This document shows, in pieces, positions 27,512-37,472 of a DNA stretch of 64,000 nt. Both the position numbers and the translations under genes were made by a program. Position 1 is the first letter of the stretch, and every line of letters begins with the position of its first letter. The stretch covers positions 248,001 to 312,000 of the forward strand of contig NZ_SBIV01000002.1 in NCBI RefSeq assembly GCF_004765795.1, written 5' to 3'. This stretch comes from Halorussus marinus (GTDB lineage: Archaea; Halobacteriota; Halobacteria; Halobacteriales; Haladaptataceae). The notes beneath the pieces are model-generated. The model was not told where the DNA came from. It saw nothing but the letters and a program-made list of their open reading frames with translations, and searched no databases.

Positions 27512-29068
27512 GTGAGAGATTATTCGACGGAGTTCGGCGACGGCGGACTCAACTCGGAACTCGACGTCGCGTCACTTCTGCGGGAATGCGGCCTCGACGC
27601 CGAGGAGATCGAATGGCGAAAGGAGTTCATCGGGTTCGACGAGACCGACCAAGCGCATCTGTCGCGGCTGGAGCCGCTGTTTCGGGAGCACGCCGACCGG
27701 ATCGCCGAGGACTTCTACGAGAATCTGACTCGATACGACGACACGGTGGGGGTAATGGACCGCTCGTCGAAGGGCATCGAACAGCTCAAACGAACCCAGT
27801 CGGCCTACTTCGTGACGCTCGCGAGCGGGGACTACGGGACCGAGTACTTCGCGGATCGGGCCCGGATCGGGAAGATCCACGATCTGCTCGAGATGCCGAT
27901 GAAACACTACATCGGCCAGTACGGCGTGTACTACGACCTCATCTTCCCGCTTCTGTTCGAGCGGTTCGGAGAGCGCCTCGCGGATCGGCTCGTCGACGAG
28001 GACGGCGCGGCGACCGACGGTGGACTCGCCGCGGGCGCGACCGCCGACAGCCAAGCCGTAGAACGGGCGATCACCGAGGAGCTCGACCGAGGGTTAGAGG
28101 AGATCCTCGCGGTCCTGCGGATCATCAATCTGGACATGCAGGTCGTGGCGGACACGTACATCCACTCGTACAGCCAACAGCTAGAGGACGCCCTCGACGA
28201 CCAAGAGCAGTTGATGCGTGAGGTCGAGACCGACGTGCACGCGCCGCTCACCGACTTGCAGGAGATGTCCGAGGAGGTCGCCGAGAGCACGGCCCGCATG
28301 AACGACGTCGCCGACGGGCAGGTCGAGTCGATGGAGAACGTCTCGGCGGAAGTGTCGACCATGGCGGCGACGGTCGAGGAGATCGCGGCCACGGCGGACG
28401 ACGTCGCCGAGGCGAGCGAGCGGGCCGAGGCGTTGGCGGCGGAAGGCCAGACGGCCGCAGACGAGGCCATCGACGTCATGGAGCAGGTGAACACGGCCTC
28501 CGAGACCACCGCCGACGACGTCGAGCGGTTGCAAGATCGGATAGACGAGATCGACGAGATGGTGAACGTCATAAACGACATCGCCGAGCAGACGAACCTC
28601 CTCGCGCTCAACGCCTCGATCGAGGCCGCCCGGGCGGGCGAGGACGGCGACGGGTTCGCGGTCGTCGCCGACGAGGTCAAAACCCTCGCGGAGAAGTCCC
28701 AAGACCACGCCGGCGAGATCGAAGAACAGGTCGCCGAGATCAAGGCCGACGCGTCCCGGACGGTCGAGAGCCTCGAGACGACGACCCGACAGGTCGACGA
28801 GGGGTTACAGCAGGTCGAAGCCACCGTAGACACGCTACTCGAGATCGTCGACGCGGTGAAAGACACGTCGACGGGGATACAGGAGGTCGCGGACGCGACC
28901 GACGATCAGGCCGCGAGCACCGAGGAAGTCGCGGGGATGATCGACGAGATGGTAGCACAGACCGAGCAGGTCGCGACCGAGATCGAGGAAGTCGCCGCCG
29001 CGAACGACCAGCAGTCCGCGAGGGTCGAGGACATCCACCAGACCGTCAAGAAACTCGGAGACGACTGA
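27512..29068 (+). CDS. hemAT: Globin-coupled aerotaxis transducer HemAT
   Basis: A 518-residue soluble transducer. Residues about 25-190 form a protoglobin-type haem domain; the proximal His is H123 ([13 protein letters not shown]), the same number as in HemAT of Halobacterium. The C-terminal half is an all-helical methyl-accepting signalling domain with the tip [20 protein letters not shown] at about 355-375. There is no membrane segment. It senses oxygen and signals through CheA. The start is GTG 27512. No che genes lie nearby, so it acts as an orphan receptor, as is usual for haloarchaeal transducers. Confidence 0.96.
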   Translation: MRDYSTEFGDGGLNSELDVASLLRECGLDAEEIEWRKEFIGFDETDQAHLSRLEPLFREHADRIAEDFYENLTRYDDTVGVMDRSSKGIEQLKRTQSAYFVTLASGDYGTEYFADRARIGKIHDLLEMPMKHYIGQYGVYYDLIFPLLFERFGERLADRLVDEDGAATDGGLAAGATADSQAVERAITEELDRGLEEILAVLRIINLDMQVVADTYIHSYSQQLEDALDDQEQLMREVETDVHAPLTDLQEMSEEVAESTARMNDVADGQVESMENVSAEVSTMAATVEEIAATADDVAEASERAEALAAEGQTAADEAIDVMEQVNTASETTADDVERLQDRIDEIDEMVNVINDIAEQTNLLALNASIEAARAGEDGDGFAVVADEVKTLAEKSQDHAGEIEEQVAEIKADASRTVESLETTTRQVDEGLQQVEATVDTLLEIVDAVKDTSTGIQEVADATDDQAASTEEVAGMIDEMVAQTEQVATEIEEVAAANDQQSARVEDIHQTVKKLGDD

Positions 29069-29268
29069 TCGAGGCGGTGGGGTGAGACTCGTATAAATTT
29101 TCTCCTATCAGATCCGAACGAAAGCCATTATTTTCGGAAGTGGCTAATATAGTATTTCAGACAGAGTCGATAAACAATTCCCACGCGGCCGTGACCGAGC
29201 TCCGCGTCAGCCGCGCGTCATGCGCCGAAACACAGCCTTTACCACGGATGAACCTAAGGAACAGCACG

Positions 29269-30120
29269 ATGAGTCTCAGGTGTTCGCTCCTCGGTCACGC
29301 CTACGGGGATACCGAAATCGAGCGTGAGCGCGAGGAGCAGGGAAGCGAAGTCGTCGTCACCGTCCGGGAGTTCGAGGAGTGTCAGCGGTGTGGCGAGCGC
29401 AGCGTCGTCACCGAGAACAAGGAAGTCACCGCCATCGACCCGGCCGCCCGCGACCGCGAACGGGCCGAGTCGGAGTCCGAGGAGCCGTCGGCGTCGGCGC
29501 CGACCGGGACGGCCGGAAGCGACGACGCCGGTGCCGAGGGCGTCAGCGAGAGCGTCGGCGCCTCGGCCGCGGTCGAAAACGAGTTCGAGGCCCCTCAGTC
29601 GGCCGAAGACGACGACGCCGTGATCCTCGACGACGAGGCCGACGAGGAGTCCGGGGACGCGGACCGCGAGTCCGGCGAGTGGCCCGACGCCGACTCGACA
29701 CACCCCGCCGAGGCCGGCGAGAACCGGGGCCGGGGCGAGTGGCCCGAGGTCGGCCAGGAGGACGAGGGGTACGACGCCCGACCCGACGACGAGGACGCCG
29801 AGGTCGAGTTCGGCGGCGGGCTCGCGCCCGAGTCCGCACCGGAGGTCGACGAGAGCGAGGCCGAGGAGGTCGAGTTCGTCAACGCCGAGGGCGACACCCT
29901 CGAAACCGCCGAGACCGAGCGCCGCGGCAGGAGCGAGCTCTCGGCGGGGTTCACCGCCGGCTCGGAGGCGCCGTCGGTCTCGGGGCCCGCCGACGACCCG
30001 GACGTCGACGCGGAGTTCGTCTGCCCCGAGTGTGGCTACCGGGCGGGCGTCGCGGGGTCGTCGTTGCGGGCCGGCGACATCTGCCCGGAGTGTCGCAAGG
30101 GGTACATCGCGCGGGAGTGA
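29269..30120 (+). CDS. DUF7093-type protein with zinc-ribbon ends and acidic linker
   Basis: A 283-residue protein from ATG 29269, where conserved MSLRCSLLGHAYGD begins. The N-terminus has Cys5, His10 and a CQRCGERSVV knuckle (about 48-51); the C-terminus has a second ribbon, FVCPECGYRAG...DICPECRKGY. About 180 residues of highly acidic, low-complexity sequence join the two, with repeated ESG-E-WPD/WPE pieces. I recall this as haloarchaeal DUF7093. Two zinc ribbons joined by a flexible acidic linker suggest a nucleic-acid or protein adaptor, but the function is unknown. It is transcribed alone after an AT-rich 200-bp spacer. Confidence 0.75.
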   Translation: MSLRCSLLGHAYGDTEIEREREEQGSEVVVTVREFEECQRCGERSVVTENKEVTAIDPAARDRERAESESEEPSASAPTGTAGSDDAGAEGVSESVGASAAVENEFEAPQSAEDDDAVILDDEADEESGDADRESGEWPDADSTHPAEAGENRGRGEWPEVGQEDEGYDARPDDEDAEVEFGGGLAPESAPEVDESEAEEVEFVNAEGDTLETAETERRGRSELSAGFTAGSEAPSVSGPADDPDVDAEFVCPECGYRAGVAGSSLRAGDICPECRKGYIARE

Positions 30121-30188
30121 ACCGGGCGATTCAAGGGTGAGAACGACGCGAAAAGGGTTTACACCCCCCAATCCAAACGGAGCACACC

Positions 30189-30581
30189 ATGAAAGAGTAC
30201 AAGATGCGTCGCGGCGAGCATCTGGAGGACCGCATTCCCGACATGAAAGCGAAGATCGAGGAGTACTTCGGCGAAATCTCGGACACCGAGGACTGGCAGG
30301 GCCACGAACTCTACGTCGTCGACGACCCCGACAACCCCGTGTTCGACCGTATCCTCGCGGGCGCCGCCGAGTACAGCGGCAAGAAGGACAAGCTCGCGGT
30401 CCACTTCGAGGAGCGGCCCGCCGAGGACGTCATCGCCGAGGGGAACGCCGACGCCGCCGCCGACGCGGTCGACGCCAAGAACGACTTCCTGCTCGAAGCC
30501 ACCGGCCGCGACGCCAAGTCCCGGCGCGAGTCGATGAAACGCGCCGTCGAGGACGACGCCGACGCCCCCGACAACGTGTAG
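30189..30581 (+). CDS. DUF5611 family protein
   Basis: A 130-residue small soluble protein starting KEYKMRRGEHLEDRIPDM, with a mixed alpha/beta profile and the tail EATGRDAKSRRESMKRAVEDD. I recognise it as the haloarchaeal family DUF5611; no function is known to me. No membrane helix, signal or cysteine motif is seen. The ATG follows a purine-rich stretch; the gene is 68 bases after the previous one and may share its transcript. Confidence 0.75.
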   Translation: MKEYKMRRGEHLEDRIPDMKAKIEEYFGEISDTEDWQGHELYVVDDPDNPVFDRILAGAAEYSGKKDKLAVHFEERPAEDVIAEGNADAAADAVDAKNDFLLEATGRDAKSRRESMKRAVEDDADAPDNV

Positions 30582-30659
30582 GCCTCGCAGCGGCAGTCGA
30601 CGCCGTCCCGTCAGACCGAGATTCCGGTGGGGATCCGAAGACCGAACAGAAAGTCGAGG

Positions 30660-31019
30660 CTACTTGCGACCGAGTTTCTCGCGGCTGATCTTGACGCCCG
30701 TCGGCGTGACCAGTATCTGGTCGTCGCCCTTCTGGACGATGTCGCCGTCGACTTCGCGGGCGACCTGCTTGAGTTCGTTTGTGATGCGCTCGACGGTCGT
30801 GTCCTCGGTCCGGAGTCGGGTGATGTCCGCGACCACGAGGTCGCCGTCGTAGATGGCGTCTTTGATCTCGATGACGTCCTGCTGGCCCTGTATCTCCGCG
30901 ATGTGGACCTGCATCGCCGCGTCGCTCGACGCCGTATCGAAGTCGTCGAGGTTGAGTTCGACGTAGTCCTCGGCGGTCGTCGAATCGCGGTCCCCGAGGA
31001 TTTTGCTCATGAAGCCCAT
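30660..31019 (-). CDS. sepF: SepF-type cell-division protein
   Basis: A 119-residue protein. Residues 1-12 (MGFMSKILGDRD) form the short amphipathic membrane-targeting helix typical of archaeal SepF. A linker (TTAEDYVELNLDDFDT) precedes the SepF core with VHIAEIQGQQDVIEIKDAIYDGD and DGDIVQKGDDQILVTPTGVKI. SepF anchors FtsZ to the membrane in archaea that lack FtsA. Either ATG 31019 or 31010 could be the start. It is divergent from the DUF1028 gene. Confidence 0.9.
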   Translation of the reverse strand: MGFMSKILGDRDSTTAEDYVELNLDDFDTASSDAAMQVHIAEIQGQQDVIEIKDAIYDGDLVVADITRLRTEDTTVERITNELKQVAREVDGDIVQKGDDQILVTPTGVKISREKLGRK

Positions 31020-31166
31020 AGGGACATGGGCCGAGCGGAGGGGTATAGTTCTTACGTCAGACGGAGCCCCAGCCCCGTCACGTCCCGCGCATCGGGGTCG
31101 CCCGACCGGCGCGACGAACTCGCCGGGAGGCCGACCTTTTTGCCGAGGCCGTCCCTCGTCTCGCGT

Positions 31167-31880
31167 GTGACGTTCAGCATCTGCGTCCGAGAGGAGTACG
31201 AAGACGAGTCCGGCGACGACCAGACCCGGTTCGGTGTCGCGGTGACGACCCGACTCCCGGCGGTCGGCACCCTCTGTCCGTTCGCCAGCGAGAACGGGGC
31301 GGTCGCCACCCAGAGCCTTGTCAACATCGAACTCGGACGGAAGGGCGTCGAGTACCTCGACGACGGGCTCGGGGTCGAAGACGCGCTCCAGTCGCTTTTG
31401 AACGCCGACGACGGCGCGGCCCAGCGCCAGCTCCACGGGGTCGACGCCGAGGGCACCTTCGCGTTCTCCGGCGACGAGTCCAAAGACTGGTACGGCCACC
31501 TCGAGGGTGAGGGGTTCACGGTCGCGGGAAACCTCCTGACCGGCGAGTCGGTGGTCGAGGAAACCGCCGACGCCTACCGCGACTCCCGGGGCGGCGACGC
31601 CCCGCTCGCCGAGCGACTCGTCGACGCGCTCGCCGCGGGCCACGCCGAAGGCGGCGACAAGCGCGAGGAGCTTCGGGTCCAGAGCGCGGCGCTGATCGTC
31701 GAGACGACCGAAGACCGCGAGATGGAGCCGTACTACCACGATCTGCGGGTCGACGCGACCGAGACGCCGGTCGCGGACCTCCGTGAGACCTACGAACTCG
31801 CAAAGGAGGGCTTCGAGGCGGCGGTCGAACGCTACGAGGAGGCCTTCGAGGACGACGAACTCGACGACGTCGACGAGTAA
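31167..31880 (+). CDS. DUF1028 family protein (Ntn-hydrolase-like)
   Basis: A 237-residue protein starting at GTG 31167 with the family hallmark MTFSICVRE, then FGVAVTTRLPAVG and LCPFASENGAVATQS. DUF1028 proteins look like Ntn hydrolases: Thr2 would become the N-terminal nucleophile after Met removal. The middle contains HGVDAEGTFAFSGDESKDW and AGNLLTGESVVEE, typical of the family; the C-terminus is an acidic helix. The substrate is unknown. The longer upstream frame is the antisense of sepF and was not used. Confidence 0.85.
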   Translation: MTFSICVREEYEDESGDDQTRFGVAVTTRLPAVGTLCPFASENGAVATQSLVNIELGRKGVEYLDDGLGVEDALQSLLNADDGAAQRQLHGVDAEGTFAFSGDESKDWYGHLEGEGFTVAGNLLTGESVVEETADAYRDSRGGDAPLAERLVDALAAGHAEGGDKREELRVQSAALIVETTEDREMEPYYHDLRVDATETPVADLRETYELAKEGFEAAVERYEEAFEDDELDDVDE

Positions 31881-31905
31881 CGGGGCGCGGATCGAGCGAT
31901 CGCAC

Positions 31906-32436
31906 TCAGACGGTGAACTCGTAGAGGTCGTCGCCGACGTGGTGGATCGACTCGACGACCTTCCCGGAGTCGCCGACCATCTCCTCGCCGTCGGTCTTCG
32001 CCCGACCCACCGCCAGCACCTTGCCGTGAGACTCCTCGGCGATCGCGACGAGGTCGCCGGGTTCGATGTCCGGGTCGGCCTCCACGATGCCGGGCCGCAT
32101 CACGTCGGCGCCGTCGCTGACGAACGACACCGCGCCCGCGTCGACCGTGACGACGTGGGTCTCGGGCGGGTAGTCGTTCGCGCCGCGGACGGTCAGGAAG
32201 GGTTCGTCGTCTCGCGGACTCTGTCCGCTCGACTCTTCGGCGGAGCCTTGCTCCGCGCTCTCGACGTACAGGACGGCGGGCTCGCCGTCGACAAGCACGA
32301 GGTCGAACGCCGAATCCTCTAGCTCCACGAGTTCGTAGCTGTCGGCGTCGAGGTCGACGCCGAGGTTCGCCGCCAGTTCGTCTTCGACTTCCCGCACCTC
32401 GTCGCTCCGGAGGTGGTGACGAGACTTGACCTGCAT
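31906..32436 (-). CDS. PUA-domain RNA-binding protein
   Basis: A 176-residue protein. The C-terminal 80 residues form a PUA domain: VSFVSDGADVMRPGIVEADPDIEPGDLVAI and then HGKVLAVGRA. The N-terminal part (SRHHLRSDEVREVEDELA) matches the pre-PUA region of MCT-1/Tma20-like proteins, which act in translation initiation or recycling in eukaryotes. An acidic insert lies at about 75-90. ATG 32436 is the conserved MQVKSRHHL start. It is convergent with the DUF1028 gene. Confidence 0.85.
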   Translation of the reverse strand: MQVKSRHHLRSDEVREVEDELAANLGVDLDADSYELVELEDSAFDLVLVDGEPAVLYVESAEQGSAEESSGQSPRDDEPFLTVRGANDYPPETHVVTVDAGAVSFVSDGADVMRPGIVEADPDIEPGDLVAIAEESHGKVLAVGRAKTDGEEMVGDSGKVVESIHHVGDDLYEFTV

Positions 32437-32522
32437 ACCCGGACGTGCGTCGCTTCGGGGCTTAATACCCCCGCCTTCGCGGCGGGGATAAGCGTAAGAA
32501 CCCGCCGCGCATACTCCACCGT

Positions 32523-32819
32523 ATGAAGGCAAAGCGTGAGTACCGGGACCGCGCGGACGTCGAGGTTGCGGTGCTCGACGCGCTCGTCGACCGGAACGAC
32601 GACGGGATGACGGTGTTCGAGCTCCGGTCGCACGTCGACGTCGGGATCGACGAACTCGAAACCGCGCTCGCCAACCTCAAAGAGGACGGACTCATCGACG
32701 CCAACGCGGCCGACCAGCGCACGCTCATCACCCCCGACGACCGCGTGATCCCGGATCCCGAAGAGGAGGCCGACGAGCCGTCGTTCGTCGACCGCGTCAT
32801 CGAGCGCCTGCCGCTGTGA
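32523..32819 (+). CDS. DUF6432 family winged-helix protein
   Basis: A 98-residue protein. Residues about 15-65 fit a winged helix: VLDALVDRNDDGMTVFELRS, HVDVGIDELETALANLKEDGLI. The tail is acidic and then ends FVDRVIERLPL. I recognise it as DUF6432, a haloarchaeal family of presumed DNA-binding proteins. No target can be inferred. It is divergent from the PUA-protein gene. Confidence 0.75.
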   Translation: MKAKREYRDRADVEVAVLDALVDRNDDGMTVFELRSHVDVGIDELETALANLKEDGLIDANAADQRTLITPDDRVIPDPEEEADEPSFVDRVIERLPL

Positions 32820-32831
32820 GAACGGAGAGAC

Positions 32832-33224
32832 CTACTGGACGTCGATGTCCGCGGACTCGTCGGACTTCTCGAAGCTGACTTCGAGCACGCCGTTGTTGTA
32901 GGTCGCGCTCGCGGAGTGCTCGTCGACCTGTGCCGGGAGCCGGACCCGCTCGTCGTACTCGCGGTGGTCGCTCGCGGCGCCGATCGTCAGGGTCTCGCCG
33001 TCGCACTGGAGGTCGATGTCCGACTTCTCGACGCCGGGCAGGTCGGCGATGACTCGGACGGCGTCGTCGGTCTCGTGGATGTCGACGTGGGTCTCGGTGC
33101 CGAACCCGGTGGGCCCGTTGCGCTCGACTTCCATGTCGAACTCCCCGCCCATCATCTCGTTCATCACGCGCTCTATTTCACGAAAGAGATCGTCGAAGGG
33201 ATCGTCGCGGTCGTCTCGTCGCAT
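32832..33224 (-). CDS. hsp20: Hsp20/alpha-crystallin small heat-shock protein
   Basis: A 130-residue chaperone. An N-terminal amphipathic helix (DDPFDDLFREIERVMNEMM) is followed by the alpha-crystallin domain from about residue 40: VDIHETDDAVRVIADLPGVEKSDIDL..., ending with ATYNNGVLEVSFEK, the A-x-x-x-N-G-V-L signature. The last residues DIDVQ stand in for the IXI anchor. It holds unfolding proteins in the cytoplasm. ATG 33224 fits the helix start. Confidence 0.94.
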   Translation of the reverse strand: MRRDDRDDPFDDLFREIERVMNEMMGGEFDMEVERNGPTGFGTETHVDIHETDDAVRVIADLPGVEKSDIDLQCDGETLTIGAASDHREYDERVRLPAQVDEHSASATYNNGVLEVSFEKSDESADIDVQ

Positions 33225-33287
33225 GCCAAGAGGTAGGGAGTAATCGGGCAAAAGCCTTTGGCACCCGGGGGAAATCGCGCCGGGCGC

Positions 33288-34301
33288 TCAGATCCCCATA
33301 CCGAGCGCGTCGTCGGTCGTCGCGACGCTCTCGGCGGCGTCGGCGGCGTTCGCGACCGCCCGGATCGCGTCGACGTTCTCGGGCACCACGTCGCTCTCCT
33401 GGTGGATCGCCTGAAACAGATAGAGGTCCGATCCCTCGGTCGTCACCGACTCGCCCCAGACGCAGTTCTCCCAGATGTCCCCGCGCGGCCGGCCGGCGTC
33501 CTGCGCGTACTCTTTGAGCGCGCCGGCTCCGTCGATGTCGAAGCGCTCGGGGATGACGAACAGTCGCGACTCGTCGGCGAGCAGGTCGCGGACCGCCGCG
33601 GCGTCGGGTTCGGCTTCGAGCGTGACGTTGACGCTGTGCATGTGCATCAGCGTCGCGGGCACCTTCAGCCCGAGCGTGTCGATGGCGAGGTCGGGGAAGA
33701 TGGTCTGGACGTCCGGCCCGTGGTGGGAGGGGAGCGTGACGGGGTCGGGCAGGATGTCGTTGATGGGACCCCGCGAGGACTGGGCGGGATCGCCGCCCCG
33801 CCGGACCAGCGTCGCCCGGACTTTCTCGACGCCGTACTCCTCGCCGAGCGGCGCGATCAGCCGCGAGAGGCCGGTTGTGTTACACGAGACCACCCGGACG
33901 TGGTCGGCGTCGACGGCGTCCGCGAAGTTCGACCGGGCGTTGAAGCTGGTGTCGACGAATTCGGCGGACTCGCCGCCCTGATACAGCGCGGGGGTGTCGT
34001 GCTCGGCGTAGAGTTCGCTGTTCTGCTCGCCGACGCCCGAGGGGCAGGCGTCGACGATCACGTCGCTTTCCTCGACCAACTCTTCGACCATCCCCGCGAG
34101 CTCGATCCCCGCGTCGTCGAACAGCTCGACGCGGTCCTCGATCGCGGCGTAGAGGGGGTAGTCCTTCGCGACCGCGCGCTCGGCCTCGAAGTTGGGTCGC
34201 GTCTTGGCGACCCCGACGACCTCCATGTCGGGCTGTGCGCGCACCGCGTCCGCCACGCGCTTGCCGATGGTGCCGTAACCGTTGATTCCGACCCGTAACA
34301 T
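33288..34301 (-). CDS. gap: Glyceraldehyde-3-phosphate dehydrogenase, archaeal type II
   Basis: A 337-residue enzyme. The Rossmann motif is [17 protein letters not shown] (residues 4-20) and the catalytic Cys140 is in [11 protein letters not shown]. Further archaeal signatures are [16 protein letters not shown] and [10 protein letters not shown]. This form uses NAD(P) and in haloarchaea is mostly linked to gluconeogenesis, while a second bacterial-type gap may serve glycolysis; that division of labour is family knowledge. ATG 34301 is conserved. Confidence 0.96.
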   Translation of the reverse strand: MLRVGINGYGTIGKRVADAVRAQPDMEVVGVAKTRPNFEAERAVAKDYPLYAAIEDRVELFDDAGIELAGMVEELVEESDVIVDACPSGVGEQNSELYAEHDTPALYQGGESAEFVDTSFNARSNFADAVDADHVRVVSCNTTGLSRLIAPLGEEYGVEKVRATLVRRGGDPAQSSRGPINDILPDPVTLPSHHGPDVQTIFPDLAIDTLGLKVPATLMHMHSVNVTLEAEPDAAAVRDLLADESRLFVIPERFDIDGAGALKEYAQDAGRPRGDIWENCVWGESVTTEGSDLYLFQAIHQESDVVPENVDAIRAVANAADAAESVATTDDALGMGI

Positions 34302-34421
34302 GTACCCGAACGTCCGACGGTCTCGCGCATAATGGTTTCGGGGTTCGTCGAGGGAAAGTAACTCTCCTCCGAGTAAGTGTGGAGGGGAAAGCCTAACCGC
34401 GGCCCCGCCCACAGGGCGACC

Positions 34422-35360
34422 ATGAGCCTCCGCGACGCGGCCGAAACCGCGCTCACGCAGTGTCTCGCGCTCGAGGAGACCGAATCCTGTTGTATCGTGA
34501 CCGACGACGAGCGCCGCCCGATCGGCGAGGCGCTCTACGAGGTCGCCAGCCAGATCAGTTCGGACGCGACCGTCGTCCGGTACCCACCGGGCGACTCTCA
34601 CGGCGCCGAACCGCCCGAACCCGTCGCGGCCGCGATGGCGGGGGCCGACGTGTTCCTCGCGCCGACCACCAAGAGCCTGAGCCACACCCGCGCCCGCGGC
34701 GACGCGAACGACGCCGGCGCGCGCGGGGCGACCCTGCCGGGCATCACCGAGGACGTGTTCACGACGGGGCTGGACGCCGACTACGAGGCCATCGCCGCCC
34801 ACTGCGAGGCCGTGCTCGAACAGGTCGCGGACGCCGACGAGATCCGGGTCACCTCGCCGCAGGGAACCGACATCACCTTCGAGCCCGGCGACCGCGAGTG
34901 GCACGACGACACCGGCATCGTCCACGCCGACGGCGAGTTCTCGAATCTCCCGGCGGGCGAGGTGTTCGTGAGCCCCGAGGACGCTGAGGGCACCTACGTC
35001 GTCGACGGGACGATGATGCCCCACGGCCTGCTCGACGAGGGCCAACACCTCGAATTCGAGGTCGAGGACGGCTACGTCACCGACATCTCGGACGACGAGA
35101 TCCGCGGGCAGGTCGAGGACGCCGCCGAGGACGTCGGCGACGCGGCGTACAACCTCGCCGAACTCGGTATCGGCACCAACGTCGCGGTCACCGAACTGGT
35201 CGGGTCGGTCCTGCTCGACGAGAAGGCCGGCGGCACCGTCCACGTCGCGATCGGCGACGACGCCGGCATCGGCGGCGACACCGACGCCCCGATCCACTTC
35301 GACGGCATCCTCAGGGAGCCGACCGTGTACGCCGACGGGGAGGTCGTAGATCTCCCATGA
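34422..35360 (+). CDS. Aminopeptidase, M29/thermophilic-type-like
   Basis: A 312-residue protein. Its sequence layout, with [16 protein letters not shown] in the middle, [40 protein letters not shown] and [27 protein letters not shown] near the end, fits the metal-dependent M29 aminopeptidase group. The acidic and His residues in the C-terminal part would bind two metals. It is short for the family (usually 370-410), which I have seen in haloarchaeal annotations of this kind. ATG 34422 follows a 120-bp divergent region shared with gap. Confidence 0.8.
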   Translation: MSLRDAAETALTQCLALEETESCCIVTDDERRPIGEALYEVASQISSDATVVRYPPGDSHGAEPPEPVAAAMAGADVFLAPTTKSLSHTRARGDANDAGARGATLPGITEDVFTTGLDADYEAIAAHCEAVLEQVADADEIRVTSPQGTDITFEPGDREWHDDTGIVHADGEFSNLPAGEVFVSPEDAEGTYVVDGTMMPHGLLDEGQHLEFEVEDGYVTDISDDEIRGQVEDAAEDVGDAAYNLAELGIGTNVAVTELVGSVLLDEKAGGTVHVAIGDDAGIGGDTDAPIHFDGILREPTVYADGEVVDLP

Positions 35361-35415
35361 ATCGAGCGGTGGAACCGCGAGACGGGGAGGTCGTAGACCC
35401 GCCCCAGCCCGAGTG

Positions 35416-35754
35416 ATGGAACGGGAAGTCGACGGCCACACCGTCCGGGGAGTCGACGTCGACCCCGAGACCCGGTGTGCCCACTACGACACCGACCGCG
35501 ACGTGGTGGCGCTTCGGTTCGCCTGCTGTGACGCCTACTACCCGTGTTTCCGGTGTCACGAGGCGCTCGTGGACCACGACCCCGAACGGCTGTCGGTCGC
35601 CGAGTCGGCGCCCGCGGTGCTGTGTGGGTCCTGCGGCGCGACCCTCCCGCCCCGCGAGTTCGTCGACGGCGACCACTCGTGTCCCGACTGCGGGGCCGCG
35701 TTCAACCCCGGGTGCGCGGCTCACTACGACCGCTACTTCGCGTTCGAGGCGTAG
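35416..35754 (+). CDS. CHY-type zinc-finger protein
   Basis: A 112-residue protein with 11 Cys and several His. The order [30 protein letters not shown], then LCGSCGATL, then [18 protein letters not shown], matches the CHY zinc finger (three zinc sites). Eukaryotic versions occur in Pirh2 ligases; prokaryotic stand-alone forms have no clear role. The ATG at 35416 directly follows an in-frame GTG at 35413. Just upstream a 17-base sequence, GACGGGGAGGTCGTAGA, occurs twice (35335 and 35380). Confidence 0.88.
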   Translation: MEREVDGHTVRGVDVDPETRCAHYDTDRDVVALRFACCDAYYPCFRCHEALVDHDPERLSVAESAPAVLCGSCGATLPPREFVDGDHSCPDCGAAFNPGCAAHYDRYFAFEA

Positions 35755-35826
35755 CGGGGCCGCGCCGTCGAACCGCCCGGCGGCGGAGACGGGGAGCTTT
35801 TCCCGGCCTCGGCCCCTACGAGACGT

Positions 35827-36414
35827 ATGACCGACGACGGGCGTTACCGCGTGCTCGCCGTCCCCGAGGCCGGGACGGTGCGATTGCTGGATCTGGAGAC
35901 GTACGAACCGATCGTGACCGCCGGCGAGGGCCACGACGCGCCCGTCGAGGACCTCCGACCCGGCTACCTCGTCGACGCGAGCCTCGACTGGTCGGACCCG
36001 GAGCCGACGGTGGCGACGCTGTCGGTCCGCCGGCCGACCCGCTACGCGTTCGCCGACGGGATCGAGCCGGTGTTCGACGTCGCGGCCGACGCGTGGGACG
36101 AGGCGCGGGCGGCCGGCGACTCGATGAACAGCCGCGTGACCCGCAACACCGACAGCGAGGTCAACGGCGTCCTCTACGTGTTCGCCGAGGACGGCACCAC
36201 CTTCGAGTCGTTCCGCGACGGCACCCGGCCGCTCGAACCGCTGATCGAGAAGGTCAACGAAAGCGAGGGGTCGGCGCCCCGCGAGGTGTTCGTGCTCAGA
36301 CCCGCCGGCGGGGAGTTCGTGATCGTCACGATCGCGCTCCGGAAGGACGGGCAGTTCGCCGAGACGCTCCGAGACACCTACGATCGGCCGGCGCCGTCCG
36401 AACCGCTGGCGTAG
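35827..36414 (+). CDS. DUF6663 family protein
   Basis: A 195-residue soluble protein starting MTDDGRYRVLAVPEAGTVRLLDLETYE and containing the strongly conserved MNSRVTRNTDSEVNGVLYVF. An N-terminal small beta-barrel-like part (VEDLRPGYLVDASLDW) suggests an OB or S1-like fold, but this is only an impression. I recall it as DUF6663 of haloarchaea; function unknown. It probably shares a transcript with the preceding zinc-finger gene (72-base gap). Confidence 0.75.
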   Translation: MTDDGRYRVLAVPEAGTVRLLDLETYEPIVTAGEGHDAPVEDLRPGYLVDASLDWSDPEPTVATLSVRRPTRYAFADGIEPVFDVAADAWDEARAAGDSMNSRVTRNTDSEVNGVLYVFAEDGTTFESFRDGTRPLEPLIEKVNESEGSAPREVFVLRPAGGEFVIVTIALRKDGQFAETLRDTYDRPAPSEPLA

Positions 36415-36467
36415 GCGGCGAGATCGGCGGGTCGGCGAACCTCAAGCCGCCGCTGACGGCGAGGGGG

Positions 36468-37472
36468 CTACGCCGTTCGCTCGACCGCCGGGCGGTGTTC
36501 GTCGAACGCCGCCTCGACGCCGGCCCAGTCGAGCGGGGGTTCGAGGCCCTCGGTCGCGTCCTCGAAGGCGTCGAGTCGGTCGCCAAAGCGGTCGCTCCAC
36601 GACTCGCGGGCGAGGCCGTCGAGCCGACCGCGGAGATCGGTCAGGCGGCCGTCGGTGCGGTCGAGTCGGTCGCCGAGGTCGTCGAGGTCGGTCTCGGGCG
36701 CCGGGCCGGGCGCGTCGTCGCCGGCCTCGAGGTCGGCCCACGCCCGGAGATCAGCGAGTTCGGCCCGCACGTCCGCGAGCAGAAGCTCCGCCACCCGCGT
36801 CCGGAGCGTCGCGTCGGCCCAGACGGCCCCGTCCGGGGTGGAATCGGCGCCCGCCTCCGCGGACGCCGACCCCACGTCGTCGACCGCGGCCGACAGGTCG
36901 TCCAGCGTGGCCTCGATCGTCTCGACGTCCGTTTCGAGCTCGCGGACCCGAACCGACGGGGTCGAGAGCCACCGCTGGAACGATTCGAGGTCGAGCTTGA
37001 GCTGGTCGGCGGCCCGCTGGGCGCGGGTGGCGTCGCCGGTGAGTCGTCGGATCTCGGCCGCCGTCTCGTAGAGACCGGCGTCCGCGCCGTCGGGGCCGAC
37101 CAGCGTGTCGAGCCGATCGCCGAGTTCGGCCGTCCGGTCCTCGACGGACGCGAGTCGCGCCTCGAACGCGTCGAGCCGGGTCCCGACGCTGTCGAGGTCG
37201 GTGACCGGCTCGGCCGCGTCCCGGGCGTCTCCGAGCGCGATCGCCGCCATCTCGACCCGCGTTTCGGGCGTCGAGACGACTTTCGACGCGTGAGCGAGCG
37301 CCGCCTCGACCCCCTCGCGGGTCACGACGCCGTCGGTGGCCACGCGTTCGAGCGCCGCCCGCACCGCCTCGGGGTCGCGGCCGTCCTCACGCCGGACGAT
37401 CGCCGTGACCGCGTCGTCGACCGATCGGCCTTCGATCGACTCGCCCGTCCCTCGACCGTCGTCGGTGTGCAT
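36468..37472 (-). CDS. Coiled-coil 'halo transducer' protein
   Basis: A 334-residue soluble, mostly helical protein. The N-terminal 75 residues form a conserved domain (SVDDAVTAIVRREDGRDPEAVRAALERVA...HASKVVSTPETRVEM), followed by long acidic coiled coils with heptads such as LDSVGTRLDAFEARLASVEDRTAEL. Haloarchaeal genomes label this family 'halo transducer protein', yet it has no methyl-accepting tip, so signalling is unproven. Start ATG 37472 is supported by a TATA box (TTATATCTTA, 37498-37507) that predicts a nearly leaderless mRNA and excludes the upstream start at 37487. It is divergent from pstS. Confidence 0.75.
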   Translation of the reverse strand: MHTDDGRGTGESIEGRSVDDAVTAIVRREDGRDPEAVRAALERVATDGVVTREGVEAALAHASKVVSTPETRVEMAAIALGDARDAAEPVTDLDSVGTRLDAFEARLASVEDRTAELGDRLDTLVGPDGADAGLYETAAEIRRLTGDATRAQRAADQLKLDLESFQRWLSTPSVRVRELETDVETIEATLDDLSAAVDDVGSASAEAGADSTPDGAVWADATLRTRVAELLLADVRAELADLRAWADLEAGDDAPGPAPETDLDDLGDRLDRTDGRLTDLRGRLDGLARESWSDRFGDRLDAFEDATEGLEPPLDWAGVEAAFDEHRPAVERTA

